From Chloroflexota bacterium (GTDB lineage: Bacteria > Chloroflexota > Limnocylindria > P2-11E), in NCBI GenBank assembly GCA_005889445.1, contig VBGS01000104.1, positions 1 to 12,659 on the forward strand: a stretch of DNA of 12,659 bases, given 5' to 3'. Shown piece by piece: positions 1 through 5,813 of the stretch. The translations under genes were made by a program, and so were the position numbers. The stretch's first letter is position 1, and every line of letters begins with the position of its first letter. The notes under the pieces were generated by a model. That model did no database searches and had not been told where the DNA came from. It saw only the letters and a program-made list of their open reading frames with translations.

Positions 1-141
1 GACCAGCTCGGCAACCTCGCGTACGCCGTCGACTTCCGGTCGGTGTATCAGGAGATCCTCTCGGGGCACCTCGGCGTCGACGCGAAGGAGATCCTCGGTC
101 AGGGCTTCGAGCGCGTGCCGTTCGTCAAGGCGCAGGCGTAG
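1..141 (+). CDS. DUF1501 family protein, C-terminal end (partial)
   Basis: The open frame runs in from the left edge and gives 46 residues before a TAG stop. The visible part contains VDFRSVYQEILSGHLGVDAK followed by a GFERVPF-like ending. This resembles the C-terminus of DUF1501 proteins, which usually end with a 'DFR.VY...L...LG' block and a short beta-strand tail. DUF1501 proteins are usually Tat-exported, sulfatase-fold proteins of unknown function, commonly encoded beside DUF1800 proteins. The upstream part is outside the window, so the signal peptide and active-site region cannot be checked. The haem membrane protein gene starts 4 nt after the stop, so the two are probably co-transcribed. 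The family assignment rests on a short tail and is moderately secure; that the frame is coding is more certain. Confidence 0.7.
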   Translation, partial: DQLGNLAYAVDFRSVYQEILSGHLGVDAKEILGQGFERVPFVKAQA

Positions 142-145
142 CGCC

Positions 146-922
146 GTGCCCGCCTGGGGACTCAAGCTGGGATCGCTCCTGACGACCGTCCTCGTCCTGG
201 CCGGCTCCTACGGCTACGCCGGCGCGCACATCAAGAACCCCGACGCGCCGCTGCAGCCGCCGGTCGCCGACAAGCCGGCGGCGACGGTGGCTCCGGCCGC
301 ATCGACGCCGACCCCCATCCCCTCGCTCGTCGGCACGCGTCGCGGGAACCCGCCGCGCTCCAGCGCCACGCCCGCGCCGATCCTCAACTTGCAGCAGCTC
401 TTTTTCTGGATCGCCGCGCGCGCGACCGGCCTCGCCTCGTATGTCGCGCTCTGCATCGCCGTCCTCTCAGGCATCGCCCTCCGGACGTCGGTGCTCGATT
501 GGCTCGCGAAGAACCGGGCGATGCGAGCGCTGCACGACTGGACGACGTGGCTGTGGATCCCGCTCGGAACGTTCCACGTGCTCGCACTGCTTCTGGACAA
601 GACCGCCCAGATCGCCCTCGTCGACGTGCTCGTCCCGTTCCGGGTCGACTATGGACCGCTCGCGATCGGTCTCGGCACGCTCTCGCTCGATCTCCTCGTC
701 GTCATCACGATCACCAGCTGGCTGCGCCGCCGGATGAACGATGAGCTCTGGCGCTGGATCCACCGCACCAGCTACGTGATGTTCGTCGCGCTCTTTCTCC
801 ATTCGTTCTTGTCGGGCAATGACTTCAATGCGCCGCTCGTGTCCGCGCTGTCATGGTCGACCGCGGGCGGGATCGCGCTGCTGGGAGTCTCGCGGATGGT
901 GCTCGGCAGGCTGCCGGAGTGA
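146..922 (+). CDS. Ferric-reductase-like (NOX/FRE-type) haem b transmembrane protein
   Basis: The protein has 258 residues. An N-terminal hydrophobic segment (about 9-25) is a signal anchor or uncleaved signal. A Pro/Ala/Thr-rich linker (about 31-78) follows, probably outside the membrane, and then about five hydrophobic segments (84-110, 133-152, 171-193, 206-222, 232-254). Four histidines stand in the pattern expected of two haem groups: H130 and H144 in one helix (14 apart), H206 and H219 in a later helix (13 apart). NADPH oxidases and ferric reductases use the same spacings. No FAD- or NAD-binding domain follows, so it must take electrons from a partner or be a stand-alone quinol/haem relay, as in MsrQ-like proteins. 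The start is GTG, 4 nt after the DUF1501 stop, with no strong ribosome site, suggesting translational coupling. The substrate is unknown. The membrane haem fold is well supported; the precise role is not. Confidence 0.8.
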   Translation: MPAWGLKLGSLLTTVLVLAGSYGYAGAHIKNPDAPLQPPVADKPAATVAPAASTPTPIPSLVGTRRGNPPRSSATPAPILNLQQLFFWIAARATGLASYVALCIAVLSGIALRTSVLDWLAKNRAMRALHDWTTWLWIPLGTFHVLALLLDKTAQIALVDVLVPFRVDYGPLAIGLGTLSLDLLVVITITSWLRRRMNDELWRWIHRTSYVMFVALFLHSFLSGNDFNAPLVSALSWSTAGGIALLGVSRMVLGRLPE

Positions 923-925
923 GCG

Positions 926-1330
926 TCAGCTGACGCCGAGCTCCCGGAGCAGGAGCCGCCCGTAGCGCTCGGCCACGGCTTCGTTGAAGTACGTTCGGCG
1001 TCGGCGGTATTGCACGTGGTGGCCAAGCTCATGCGCGAAGCTCGAGAGCGGATCCTCCCGGTTTTCGGCGAGCTGATCCACGTCCAGCTCCGCGGCCTGG
1101 CACGTGCACGGCAGCCACACACGAATCAGTCCAGGTTCGTAATCAGCCAGTACCGTTCCCGGGAGCTCGCCGGTGCGCTCGGCTTTGCGCTGCGAGCCGC
1201 CGGGTCTCCCGCCGACGCCATAGCCGTACACAGCGAGGACACCAGAAAAGGCCGCGCGGCGCGCTACACGACGCCAGAGACGCGCACCCCCGGGAAGCCG
1301 CTCGCGACCGCAGAAACGCACGACTTTCAT
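926..1330 (-). CDS. Small zincin-like metallopeptidase (HELGH motif)
   Basis: The protein has 134 residues if ATG at 1330 is the start; an in-frame GTG at 1348 would add six residues, and neither has a clear ribosome site. The key feature is H100-E101-L102-G103-H104, the zinc-binding HExxH of zincins, followed 12 residues later by a Glu (NEAVAE, E117; E121 is the alternative) suited to be the third ligand. The motif is preceded by DPLSSF, as in small SprT- or ImmA-like domains where a short helix carries HExxH. No signal peptide or membrane segment is seen, and the N-terminus is Arg-rich. The gene is tail-to-tail with the haem-protein gene (3 nt between stops) and divergent from the rhomboid gene. 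The substrate is unknown. It could be a minimal peptidase or an inactive DNA- or protein-binding relative, though the intact motif favours activity. Confidence 0.7.
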   Translation of the reverse strand: MKVVRFCGRERLPGGARLWRRVARRAAFSGVLAVYGYGVGGRPGGSQRKAERTGELPGTVLADYEPGLIRVWLPCTCQAAELDVDQLAENREDPLSSFAHELGHHVQYRRRRTYFNEAVAERYGRLLLRELGVS

Positions 1331-1415
1331 GCCGAATGCGTAAAGCACCCGGCGTACCGATGCAGCCAGGACGCGGCCGCGCTCGCGGCGGCTGAGCGCT
1401 CGGTCCTCCGGTCGT

Positions 1416-1428
1416 GGAGAATGCGGCC
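1416..1428 (+). promoter_or_regulatory. Ribosome binding site that fixes the rhomboid start
   Basis: GGAGA at 1416-1420 lies 8 nt before GTG at 1429, a normal Shine-Dalgarno distance. The longer reading would start at GTG 1414, which overlaps this site and has no site of its own. Starting at 1429 also gives MIPIGD, the usual beginning of bacterial rhomboids of this type. Confidence 0.7.
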
Positions 1429-2193
1429 GTGATTCCGATCGGCGACGAGGACACTGGCCGGCCGGGCTTCCCCATCGTCAACATTTCGATCATCGTCCTG
1501 AACGTCCTCGTCTTCCTCTACCAGCTCGTCAATCCGGATTTCACGAACGGCTACAGCACTGTCCCGGCGGAGATCACCACCGGCAAGGACATCGTCGGCG
1601 CCTTCTTTTTCCAGGCACCGGACGGGAGCTCGATCGAGATCGACGAAGCCCCTGGTCCGCGGCCGATCTGGCTCACGCTGCTGACATCGATGTTCATGCA
1701 CGGCGGCTGGCTGCACATCGGCGGCAACATGCTTTTCCTCTTCATCTTCGGCGACAACATCGAGAAGACGTTCGGGTCGATCAAGTACCTCGTCTTCTAT
1801 CTGGTCTGCGGGGTGATCGCGTCGCTCGCGCAGGTCTACACCGATCCGCAGTCGATCATCCCGAGCCTGGGCGCATCCGGCGCGATCAGCGGCGTGCTCG
1901 CCTCGTATCTGGTGCTCTACCCGCGTAACAGAGTTCGCGTGATCCTCGCGCTCGGGCTCATCTTCCTGCGACCGTTCACCGTGCCAGCCATCGTGATGAT
2001 CGGACTGTGGGCGATCCTGCAGTTCATCAACGGGATCGGCTCGATCGCGGTCAGCACGCAGACCAGCGGCGTCGCCTACTTCGCGCACATCGGTGGATTC
2101 ATCGCGGGGCTCGTGATCACGCTCCTGGCGCGCCCGTTCCTCGACACGTCCAGCGGAGCGCAGACGCGCTACACCGGCCGGAGCTTCGGCTAG
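1429..2193 (+). CDS. Rhomboid family intramembrane serine protease
   Basis: The protein has 254 residues, a normal length for a bacterial rhomboid, and begins MIPIGDEDTGRPGFP, a common start of this subgroup. Rhomboids cut transmembrane proteins inside the lipid bilayer with a Ser-His dyad. The serine is S150 in GASGAISG (the GxSG motif), and the histidine is H220 in AHIGGF of the last core helix. The HGGWLHIGGNMLFL block (H91, H96, N100) supplies the conserved helix with the oxyanion-type Asn. At least six hydrophobic segments are visible. A soluble loop of about 40 residues between helix 1 and helix 2 contains an acidic stretch (SIEIDEAPGPRP). The C-terminus is a short polar tail. The stop overlaps by 4 nt (CTAG) with the stop of the convergent TPR gene. 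All catalytic residues are present, so it should be active; its substrate cannot be inferred from the neighbours. Confidence 0.93.
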   Translation: MIPIGDEDTGRPGFPIVNISIIVLNVLVFLYQLVNPDFTNGYSTVPAEITTGKDIVGAFFFQAPDGSSIEIDEAPGPRPIWLTLLTSMFMHGGWLHIGGNMLFLFIFGDNIEKTFGSIKYLVFYLVCGVIASLAQVYTDPQSIIPSLGASGAISGVLASYLVLYPRNRVRVILALGLIFLRPFTVPAIVMIGLWAILQFINGIGSIAVSTQTSGVAYFAHIGGFIAGLVITLLARPFLDTSSGAQTRYTGRSFG

Positions 2194-3623
2194 AGGATCT
2201 TCGCCAGGCGCTCGACGTCCTCGGCGATCGCGCCCTGCCCATCGAGCCGATAGACCGCGCCGAGCAGCGCGCACTTCTCGCGGGCGACCTCGCGGCGTCC
2301 CAGCTCGCAGTTCACCTCGATGAGCAGGCGATGCGCTTCGCGATCGCGGTAGCCGGCGCCGATGAGATCGAGGAGCACGTCGGAAGCGCCCTGCAGCTTG
2401 TGCAGCGCGAGCAGCTTGCGCGCCGCGTCGAGGGCGGTCTCGACGGCGCGGCCATCGCGAGCGGCGACGAGCGCGGACGCTCGCAGCGCGGCGAGGGTCG
2501 CGTCTTCGGGGGGCGAGCCGCACGGACTGAGCCGAGCGAGCTCCGCCTCGAGGTCGACCGGCGGCCGGCCCGGGCCGCGCGCCACGATCGCCTCCGCCTT
2601 CTGCTTGCCGACCAGACCCGCCCGGTCGAGGAGATCCGCGGCGCTCATCACGTCGCCCTTCTCCGCGTGCGTGAACGTGCGAGCGTCCTGGAACGCCACG
2701 GCGTTGCTCGCGGCGGGGCGCGTCCTCGCTTGGACCGTCTCGGCGAGCGGCGCCGGCTTCGCGGCGGCCGCGGCGACCTCCGACATGCCGATCATCGTCG
2801 GCCTCGTCGGCCGAAGCGGCGTCACGACTGTCGGCGTTGCCGGGGTCGTGGACGGTGTGGCCGCGACGCGAGCAGGCGGTGGCGGCGTCGGCAGCGCCCC
2901 GTGCTGCGCCGCGGCCACACGGTCCGCGATCGCCAGAAGCTGCGGCAAATCTCCGAGGGTCTCGCGTCCGTAGGTGAGCTCGAGCAGCGCGCGGCGCGTG
3001 TCGCGCTGCGACAGCGCTACGTCCACGAATCGCGCGTACTCGGCACACGCGCTGATGAGGTCACCCTGATTGGCGAGCGCCGCCGCGAGACGGCGGTGCG
3101 CGTTGAGGTCGCCCGGCGCGATCTCCACGGCGACTCCGAGCAGGGCGATGGCGTTGATGCGATCCCCCTTCCGCGCGAGGCTCGCCGCGCCCTCACGGAG
3201 CAGGTTCAGCGCGGCGGCGGCGTCCTCGAGCGACATGAGGGTGCGGGCGAGCCCCGAGTACGACTCCGCATCGCTGTGCTTCGCGATGAGCTCGCGGTAT
3301 GCGGCCTCGGCCTGCCGCAACCGGCCGCTCGCGAAGAGCTTCGCCGCGGCGTCGCTCGCGAGGCGGTGGTCGCCGGCCATCTTCGGCGCCGACTGGCGCC
3401 CGCCGTGCGCCGCGAGCGCCTGGGCGAACTCCCCGGCCCTCTTGGTGTCCATCACGCGCGACGCCGACAACCGGGCTCGCTCGGCGAGCGCGAGGATGTG
3501 TTTGCTCTCGACGGTGTTGGCGTTGCAGCCGAGGGCAACAAGCTCGCGCGATAGGAATGCCGGCGCCGCGGGGCCGAGGTACTCCTTGGCGACGCCCAGG
3601 AGATCGACCGCGAGGGCGTTCAT
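2190..3623 (-). CDS. Tetratricopeptide-repeat (TPR) cytoplasmic protein, partner of the Cache-HAMP sensor
   Basis: The protein has 477 residues, without signal peptide or membrane segment. Residues 1-75 are an alpha-helical domain I do not recognise (AKEYLGPAAPAFLSRELVAL near the start). Residues about 83-205 carry TPR-like helix pairs with the typical small and aromatic pattern (for example 'AAKLFASGRLRQAEAAYREL' and 'LGVAVEIAPGDLNAHRRLA'). A Pro/Thr/Ala-rich disordered linker spans about 243-305. A second helical-repeat region covers about 375-475. TPR arrays are protein-binding scaffolds, and no enzyme motif is visible. Its ATG follows the TAG stop of the upstream Cache-HAMP gene with no gap, and GAGG inside the end of that gene serves as a ribosome site 5 nt away, so the two are almost certainly translationally coupled. 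I infer that it acts downstream of, or binds, that sensor. Its specific function is unknown. Confidence 0.8.
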   Translation of the reverse strand: MNALAVDLLGVAKEYLGPAAPAFLSRELVALGCNANTVESKHILALAERARLSASRVMDTKRAGEFAQALAAHGGRQSAPKMAGDHRLASDAAAKLFASGRLRQAEAAYRELIAKHSDAESYSGLARTLMSLEDAAAALNLLREGAASLARKGDRINAIALLGVAVEIAPGDLNAHRRLAAALANQGDLISACAEYARFVDVALSQRDTRRALLELTYGRETLGDLPQLLAIADRVAAAQHGALPTPPPPARVAATPSTTPATPTVVTPLRPTRPTMIGMSEVAAAAAKPAPLAETVQARTRPAASNAVAFQDARTFTHAEKGDVMSAADLLDRAGLVGKQKAEAIVARGPGRPPVDLEAELARLSPCGSPPEDATLAALRASALVAARDGRAVETALDAARKLLALHKLQGASDVLLDLIGAGYRDREAHRLLIEVNCELGRREVAREKCALLGAVYRLDGQGAIAEDVERLAKIL

Positions 3624-4874
3624 CTAGTCCTCGCCGCCGCTCCCGGCTTCGTCGGCGAGAGCGTAGAAGCGCAGCGCGTTCAGCATCCGGTCGAACGCTG
3701 ACGCCACCTCGTGCGTGATGTCGTCGCCGCTCTTGGTATCGAAGTGCGCTTCGCGAAGGTCGACGTCGCCCGTCGAGACCTGCGTGGCTTCCCCGACGAG
3801 ACGACGGAGCGGACCAACGAGCGAGCGCGTGAGCACCACGCCGATCACAAACGAGAGCAGGATGCCCATCACCAGCATCAGCCCCGCGTCGAAGGTCGCG
3901 TTGTCCGCCGCACGCGTGTACGTGGTGAGCGGGACCGCGAGAACGTAACCCCAGGGCTTCGTGACCAGCCGGGTGACGACGCCCCGCTGCTCGTCCGAAC
4001 CGGTGCCGAACGCGAACGCGTAGTCGCCGGAAACACCCTTCGCGAGACCGTCGAGCGAGCTCTTGAGCGTCGGGAGCGGATCGATGACGAGCTGGTCGGG
4101 CGTCTTCGTACCGAAGCGCTTGTCAGCGGCGAGCTTTTTCGCGGTGTCCGGGTCGATCGGCGCGATCGGCTTGTAGATGAGCGACTCGGCCTGATCGCGG
4201 TGGCCCTTCGTCTCGGAGACCGCGAGGCGGATGCCGTAGTCGTCGACGAGGAAGCTGTGCGCGCCTTGCCCGACCGATCCGGCGTCGCCTTCGACGATGT
4301 CCCAGATCGCCGCGAGGTTCACGCGGGTGCGAACGACGGCGAGCACCGCGCCGCTCGGGTCCTTCACCGGCGAGGAGAAGAAGAGAGCCGGCTTGTTGGT
4401 GATGACCGAGTACGACGGGTCGCTCACGTACGGCGTGCCCTTCATCGCGGTGAGGAAGTACTCGCGGAAAGCGACGCTGGTCCCTTCATCCGATTGGACG
4501 GAGGCGGCGATGATGGATCCCTTCGGGTCGACGATCGCAACAGACTCGTACTCGGGCGCGCGAGCCGCCGCGGCCGCGAGCGCGTTCCGCGCGACCGCGC
4601 GGTTCAGCTGGTCCGAGAGGTTCTGCGAGAACCGGACGACGTCGGGGATCTTGCTGACCAGGATGATGTCGCCGAGTCGGCTCTGAAGATAGGCATCGAT
4701 CGCATTCGCCGTGGAGGTCGAGCGCTGTCGGATGTTCGTCACGCCGAGGGAGGTCAGGTCATTACGGGTCCCCTGTATGCCGACGGCGCTGACAAGCGCG
4801 ATCGGCGCCACACCGACGATCAACAGCGCGGCGAGCACCTTCTGCGAGAACCGGATGCGCGGCCGACGGATCAT
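3624..4874 (-). CDS. Membrane sensor with double Cache (dCache) and HAMP domains, no output domain
   Basis: The protein has 416 residues from ATG 4874. TM1 spans about 11-33, a large extracytoplasmic region about 34-326, TM2 about 328-350, and a HAMP domain about 348-402 (VGPLRRLVGEATQVSTGDVD, then the second helix with FDRMLNALRF). The extracellular part has features of dCache_1 ligand sensors: a long N-terminal helix, 'SVAIVDPKGSIIAAS', 'REYFLTAMKGTPYVSDPSYS', and a second module ending KPWGYVLAVPL. This is the input layout of chemoreceptors, histidine kinases and diguanylate cyclases, but the chain ends 14 residues after HAMP (ALADEAGSGGED). No kinase, methyl-accepting, GGDEF or phosphatase domain follows in any frame. 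The output is therefore presumably the TPR protein encoded immediately downstream. A longer in-frame start at 5084 is unlikely: it adds Pro/Arg-rich residues over the control region, whereas ATG 4874 is preceded by a purine-rich GGGGAG (spacing only 3 nt, short). Confidence 0.85.
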   Translation of the reverse strand: MIRRPRIRFSQKVLAALLIVGVAPIALVSAVGIQGTRNDLTSLGVTNIRQRSTSTANAIDAYLQSRLGDIILVSKIPDVVRFSQNLSDQLNRAVARNALAAAAARAPEYESVAIVDPKGSIIAASVQSDEGTSVAFREYFLTAMKGTPYVSDPSYSVITNKPALFFSSPVKDPSGAVLAVVRTRVNLAAIWDIVEGDAGSVGQGAHSFLVDDYGIRLAVSETKGHRDQAESLIYKPIAPIDPDTAKKLAADKRFGTKTPDQLVIDPLPTLKSSLDGLAKGVSGDYAFAFGTGSDEQRGVVTRLVTKPWGYVLAVPLTTYTRAADNATFDAGLMLVMGILLSFVIGVVLTRSLVGPLRRLVGEATQVSTGDVDLREAHFDTKSGDDITHEVASAFDRMLNALRFYALADEAGSGGED

Positions 4875-4913
4875 TGGCTCCCCTGCTCCACGCGGCGGAT
4901 TTGGCTGCTCCGC

Positions 4914-4996
4914 GGACCTAGCGCGCATCGTCCGTCGCCGAAGGCCACCGGGCCTAGTCACAGGTACGCGGCCCGCTTGTACCTGATTGGTCCTAG
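4914..4996 (+). repeat. Three direct repeats of GGnCCTAG
   Basis: GGACCTAG at 4914-4921, GGGCCTAG at 4950-4957 and GGTCCTAG at 4989-4996 are in the same orientation, 36 and 39 nt apart. CTAG is generally rare in bacterial DNA, so three near-identical octamers in 83 nt of a control region suggest protein binding sites. Function is inferred only. Confidence 0.5.
4961..4985. repeat. Inverted repeat CAGGTAC / GTACCTG
   Basis: CAGGTAC (4961-4967) and GTACCTG (4979-4985) are perfect 7-bp complements separated by 11 nt, placed between the second and third GGnCCTAG repeats. It could be an operator dyad or an RNA hairpin. No T-run follows, so it is not a typical terminator. Confidence 0.5.
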
Positions 4997-5059
4997 TACC
5001 CGACCCGGGGCGGACGACGGTGCGGGCAGAGAGGGCGTAAAGTTCGCTCAAACGACACG

Positions 5060-5080
5060 ACGTGCGCGCGCACGTGGAGG
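5060..5080 (+). promoter_or_regulatory. Palindrome abutting the ribosome binding site of the cold-shock gene
   Basis: ACGTGCGCGCGCACGT at 5060-5075 is a perfect 16-nt palindrome. In RNA it can fold as a 6-bp stem with a GCGC loop. GGAGG at 5076-5080 follows with no gap, and GTG 5087 is 6 nt further, a strong Shine-Dalgarno site. The hairpin would sit at the edge of the 30S landing site, a plausible place for temperature-sensitive control of a cold-shock mRNA; a DNA operator is the alternative. Confidence 0.5.
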
Positions 5081-5086
5081 ACACAA

Positions 5087-5293
5087 GTGGCCACAGGGAC
5101 GATCAAGAAGCTCGTGGGCGACAGGGGCTTCGGTTTCATTCAGACAGAGGACGGATCCGACATCTTCTTCCACCGGTCGCAGGTGGAAGGCGACGCCTTC
5201 GACACCCTGCGTGAGGGGCAGAGCGTGAACTACGAGAAGGGCACCGACCCCCGACGCGGCAAGCCGCAGGCGGAGAAGGTCACCCCGGCCTAG
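5087..5293 (+). CDS. Cold-shock domain protein (CspA family)
   Basis: The protein has 68 residues, the full length of a single cold-shock domain. It binds single-stranded nucleic acid and typically melts RNA structure in the cytoplasm. The RNP1 motif is DRGFGFIQ (residues 12-19) and RNP2 is DIFFH (25-29). The start MATGTIKKL replaces the usual KWF with KKL, a variant seen in many non-enterobacterial members; the Trp that often stacks on RNA is therefore absent. The C-terminal half (LREGQSVNYEKGTDPRRGKP) matches the last strands of the OB fold. GTG 5087 is chosen because GGAGG lies 6 nt upstream. The gene has a long, structured upstream region and ends in a 4-nt CTAG overlap with the stop of the convergent hypothetical gene. 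Family assignment is certain; whether it is cold-induced is not known. Confidence 0.97.
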   Translation: MATGTIKKLVGDRGFGFIQTEDGSDIFFHRSQVEGDAFDTLREGQSVNYEKGTDPRRGKPQAEKVTPA

Positions 5294-5772
5294 GTCCTCG
5301 CCGGCAAGGCGCCCCGCAGGCCGCCCCGGCGCGCGTCACGCATCAGTCCGCGAAGGAGACGTTTCGACGTCTCTAGTCGCTCGCGGTCGTCCGCGGTGAA
5401 GCCGGTTCGCTGCGGATCCGGCCGCCACCAGCACTCGAATCCCCAAAGACGATCGTCGCCGACGCGAAGACGAGGGATGCCGCTCTGCGCGCGACGCGGT
5501 TCGCCGCTCTCGAAATCGAAGAACCCTTCGAACGACGCGATCGCGCCGCTCCGATCGGGCTCGCCCTCACGCGCGTCGAGCAAGATGACGCACGGACTTC
5601 CGGGTCGGATCTCGTCGACGCGGAACCGGTCGGGTCTGCGACGCGGCGCCGGACGCGCCGGCCGGCGTTCGGGCTCGGGTCGCTTGCTTCGAGCGGCCGC
5701 GGGCTCGGTCGGCCGGACCTGTTCGCGCGGCCGGCGCGAGCGTGAACGCCGACGCCGTGGTCGTTCCTGCAC
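5290..5772 (-). CDS. Conserved-looking hypothetical protein with Arg-rich N-terminus
   Basis: The protein has 160 residues if GTG 5772 is used. Residues 1-50 are extremely rich in Arg, Pro and Glu and probably disordered; such a tail could bind nucleic acid, but that is only inference. Residues about 52-140 look like a small globular domain with strands and aromatics (PCVILLDAREGEPDRSGAIA, GFFDFESGEP, LWGFECWWRPDP) followed by a charged helix (DDRERLETSKRLLRGLMRDA). I do not recognise the family. Support for its being real: the frame fills the space between convergent and divergent neighbours, it shares a 4-nt stop overlap with the cold-shock gene, and a TAAACT hexamer lies 6 nt before the GTG as expected for a leaderless transcript. 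The start could lie further downstream, inside the Arg-rich part. Confidence 0.6.
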   Translation of the reverse strand: MQERPRRRRSRSRRPREQVRPTEPAAARSKRPEPERRPARPAPRRRPDRFRVDEIRPGSPCVILLDAREGEPDRSGAIASFEGFFDFESGEPRRAQSGIPRLRVGDDRLWGFECWWRPDPQRTGFTADDRERLETSKRLLRGLMRDARRGGLRGALPART

Positions 5773-5813
5773 GCGTCGAGTTTACAGAGCGCTCGCCCTA
5801 GACTTTGCTGTGA
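5773..5813. promoter_or_regulatory. Short divergent promoter region with leaderless-type -10 elements
   Basis: On the minus strand TAAACT (5784-5779) stands 6 nt before GTG 5772. On the plus strand TAGACT (5799-5804) stands 9 nt before ATG 5814. Neither gene has a Shine-Dalgarno site in this 41-nt gap, so both may be transcribed with no or almost no leader. No clear -35 element is visible. Confidence 0.4.

Larger units (their letters stand above)
4875..5086. promoter_or_regulatory. Divergent control region between the Cache-HAMP operon and the cold-shock gene
   Basis: No convincing gene lies in these 212 nt, although open frames from both sides run into it. It must hold promoters for both genes. 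It contains three spaced GGnCCTAG repeats, a 7-bp inverted repeat, an imperfect 12-nt dyad (GGTCCTAGTACC at 4989-5000), a TAAAGT -10-like hexamer at 5038-5043 pointing toward the cold-shock gene, and a 16-nt palindrome next to that gene's ribosome site. I see no good -35 (TTGACA-like) partner, so the promoter position is tentative. Confidence 0.55.

Noticed and set aside
1414..1428. Rhomboid start at GTG 1414
   Set aside because: It overlaps the GGAGA site that serves GTG 1429; the shorter form starts MIPIGD as usual for the family.
1327..3048. A 573-residue open frame on the minus strand
   Set aside because: It lies antisense to the clear rhomboid gene and out of frame with the TPR gene on the same strand. 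It is Arg/Asp/Glu-rich low-complexity sequence typical of shadow frames in high-G+C DNA.
2007..3554. A 515-residue open frame on the plus strand
   Set aside because: It is antisense to the TPR gene, has an Arg-rich composition and no recognisable domain; the minus-strand frame has TPR repeats and a coupled start.
4875..5084. Extended N-terminus of the Cache-HAMP protein starting at 5084
   Set aside because: The extra residues are Arg/Pro-rich without a domain and would cover the repeat-bearing control region; ATG 4874 directly precedes the first membrane helix and has a purine-rich site upstream.
3711..5228. A 505-residue open frame on the plus strand running into the cold-shock gene
   Set aside because: It is antisense to the Cache-HAMP gene and overlaps the cold-shock gene in another frame; its composition is shadow-like.
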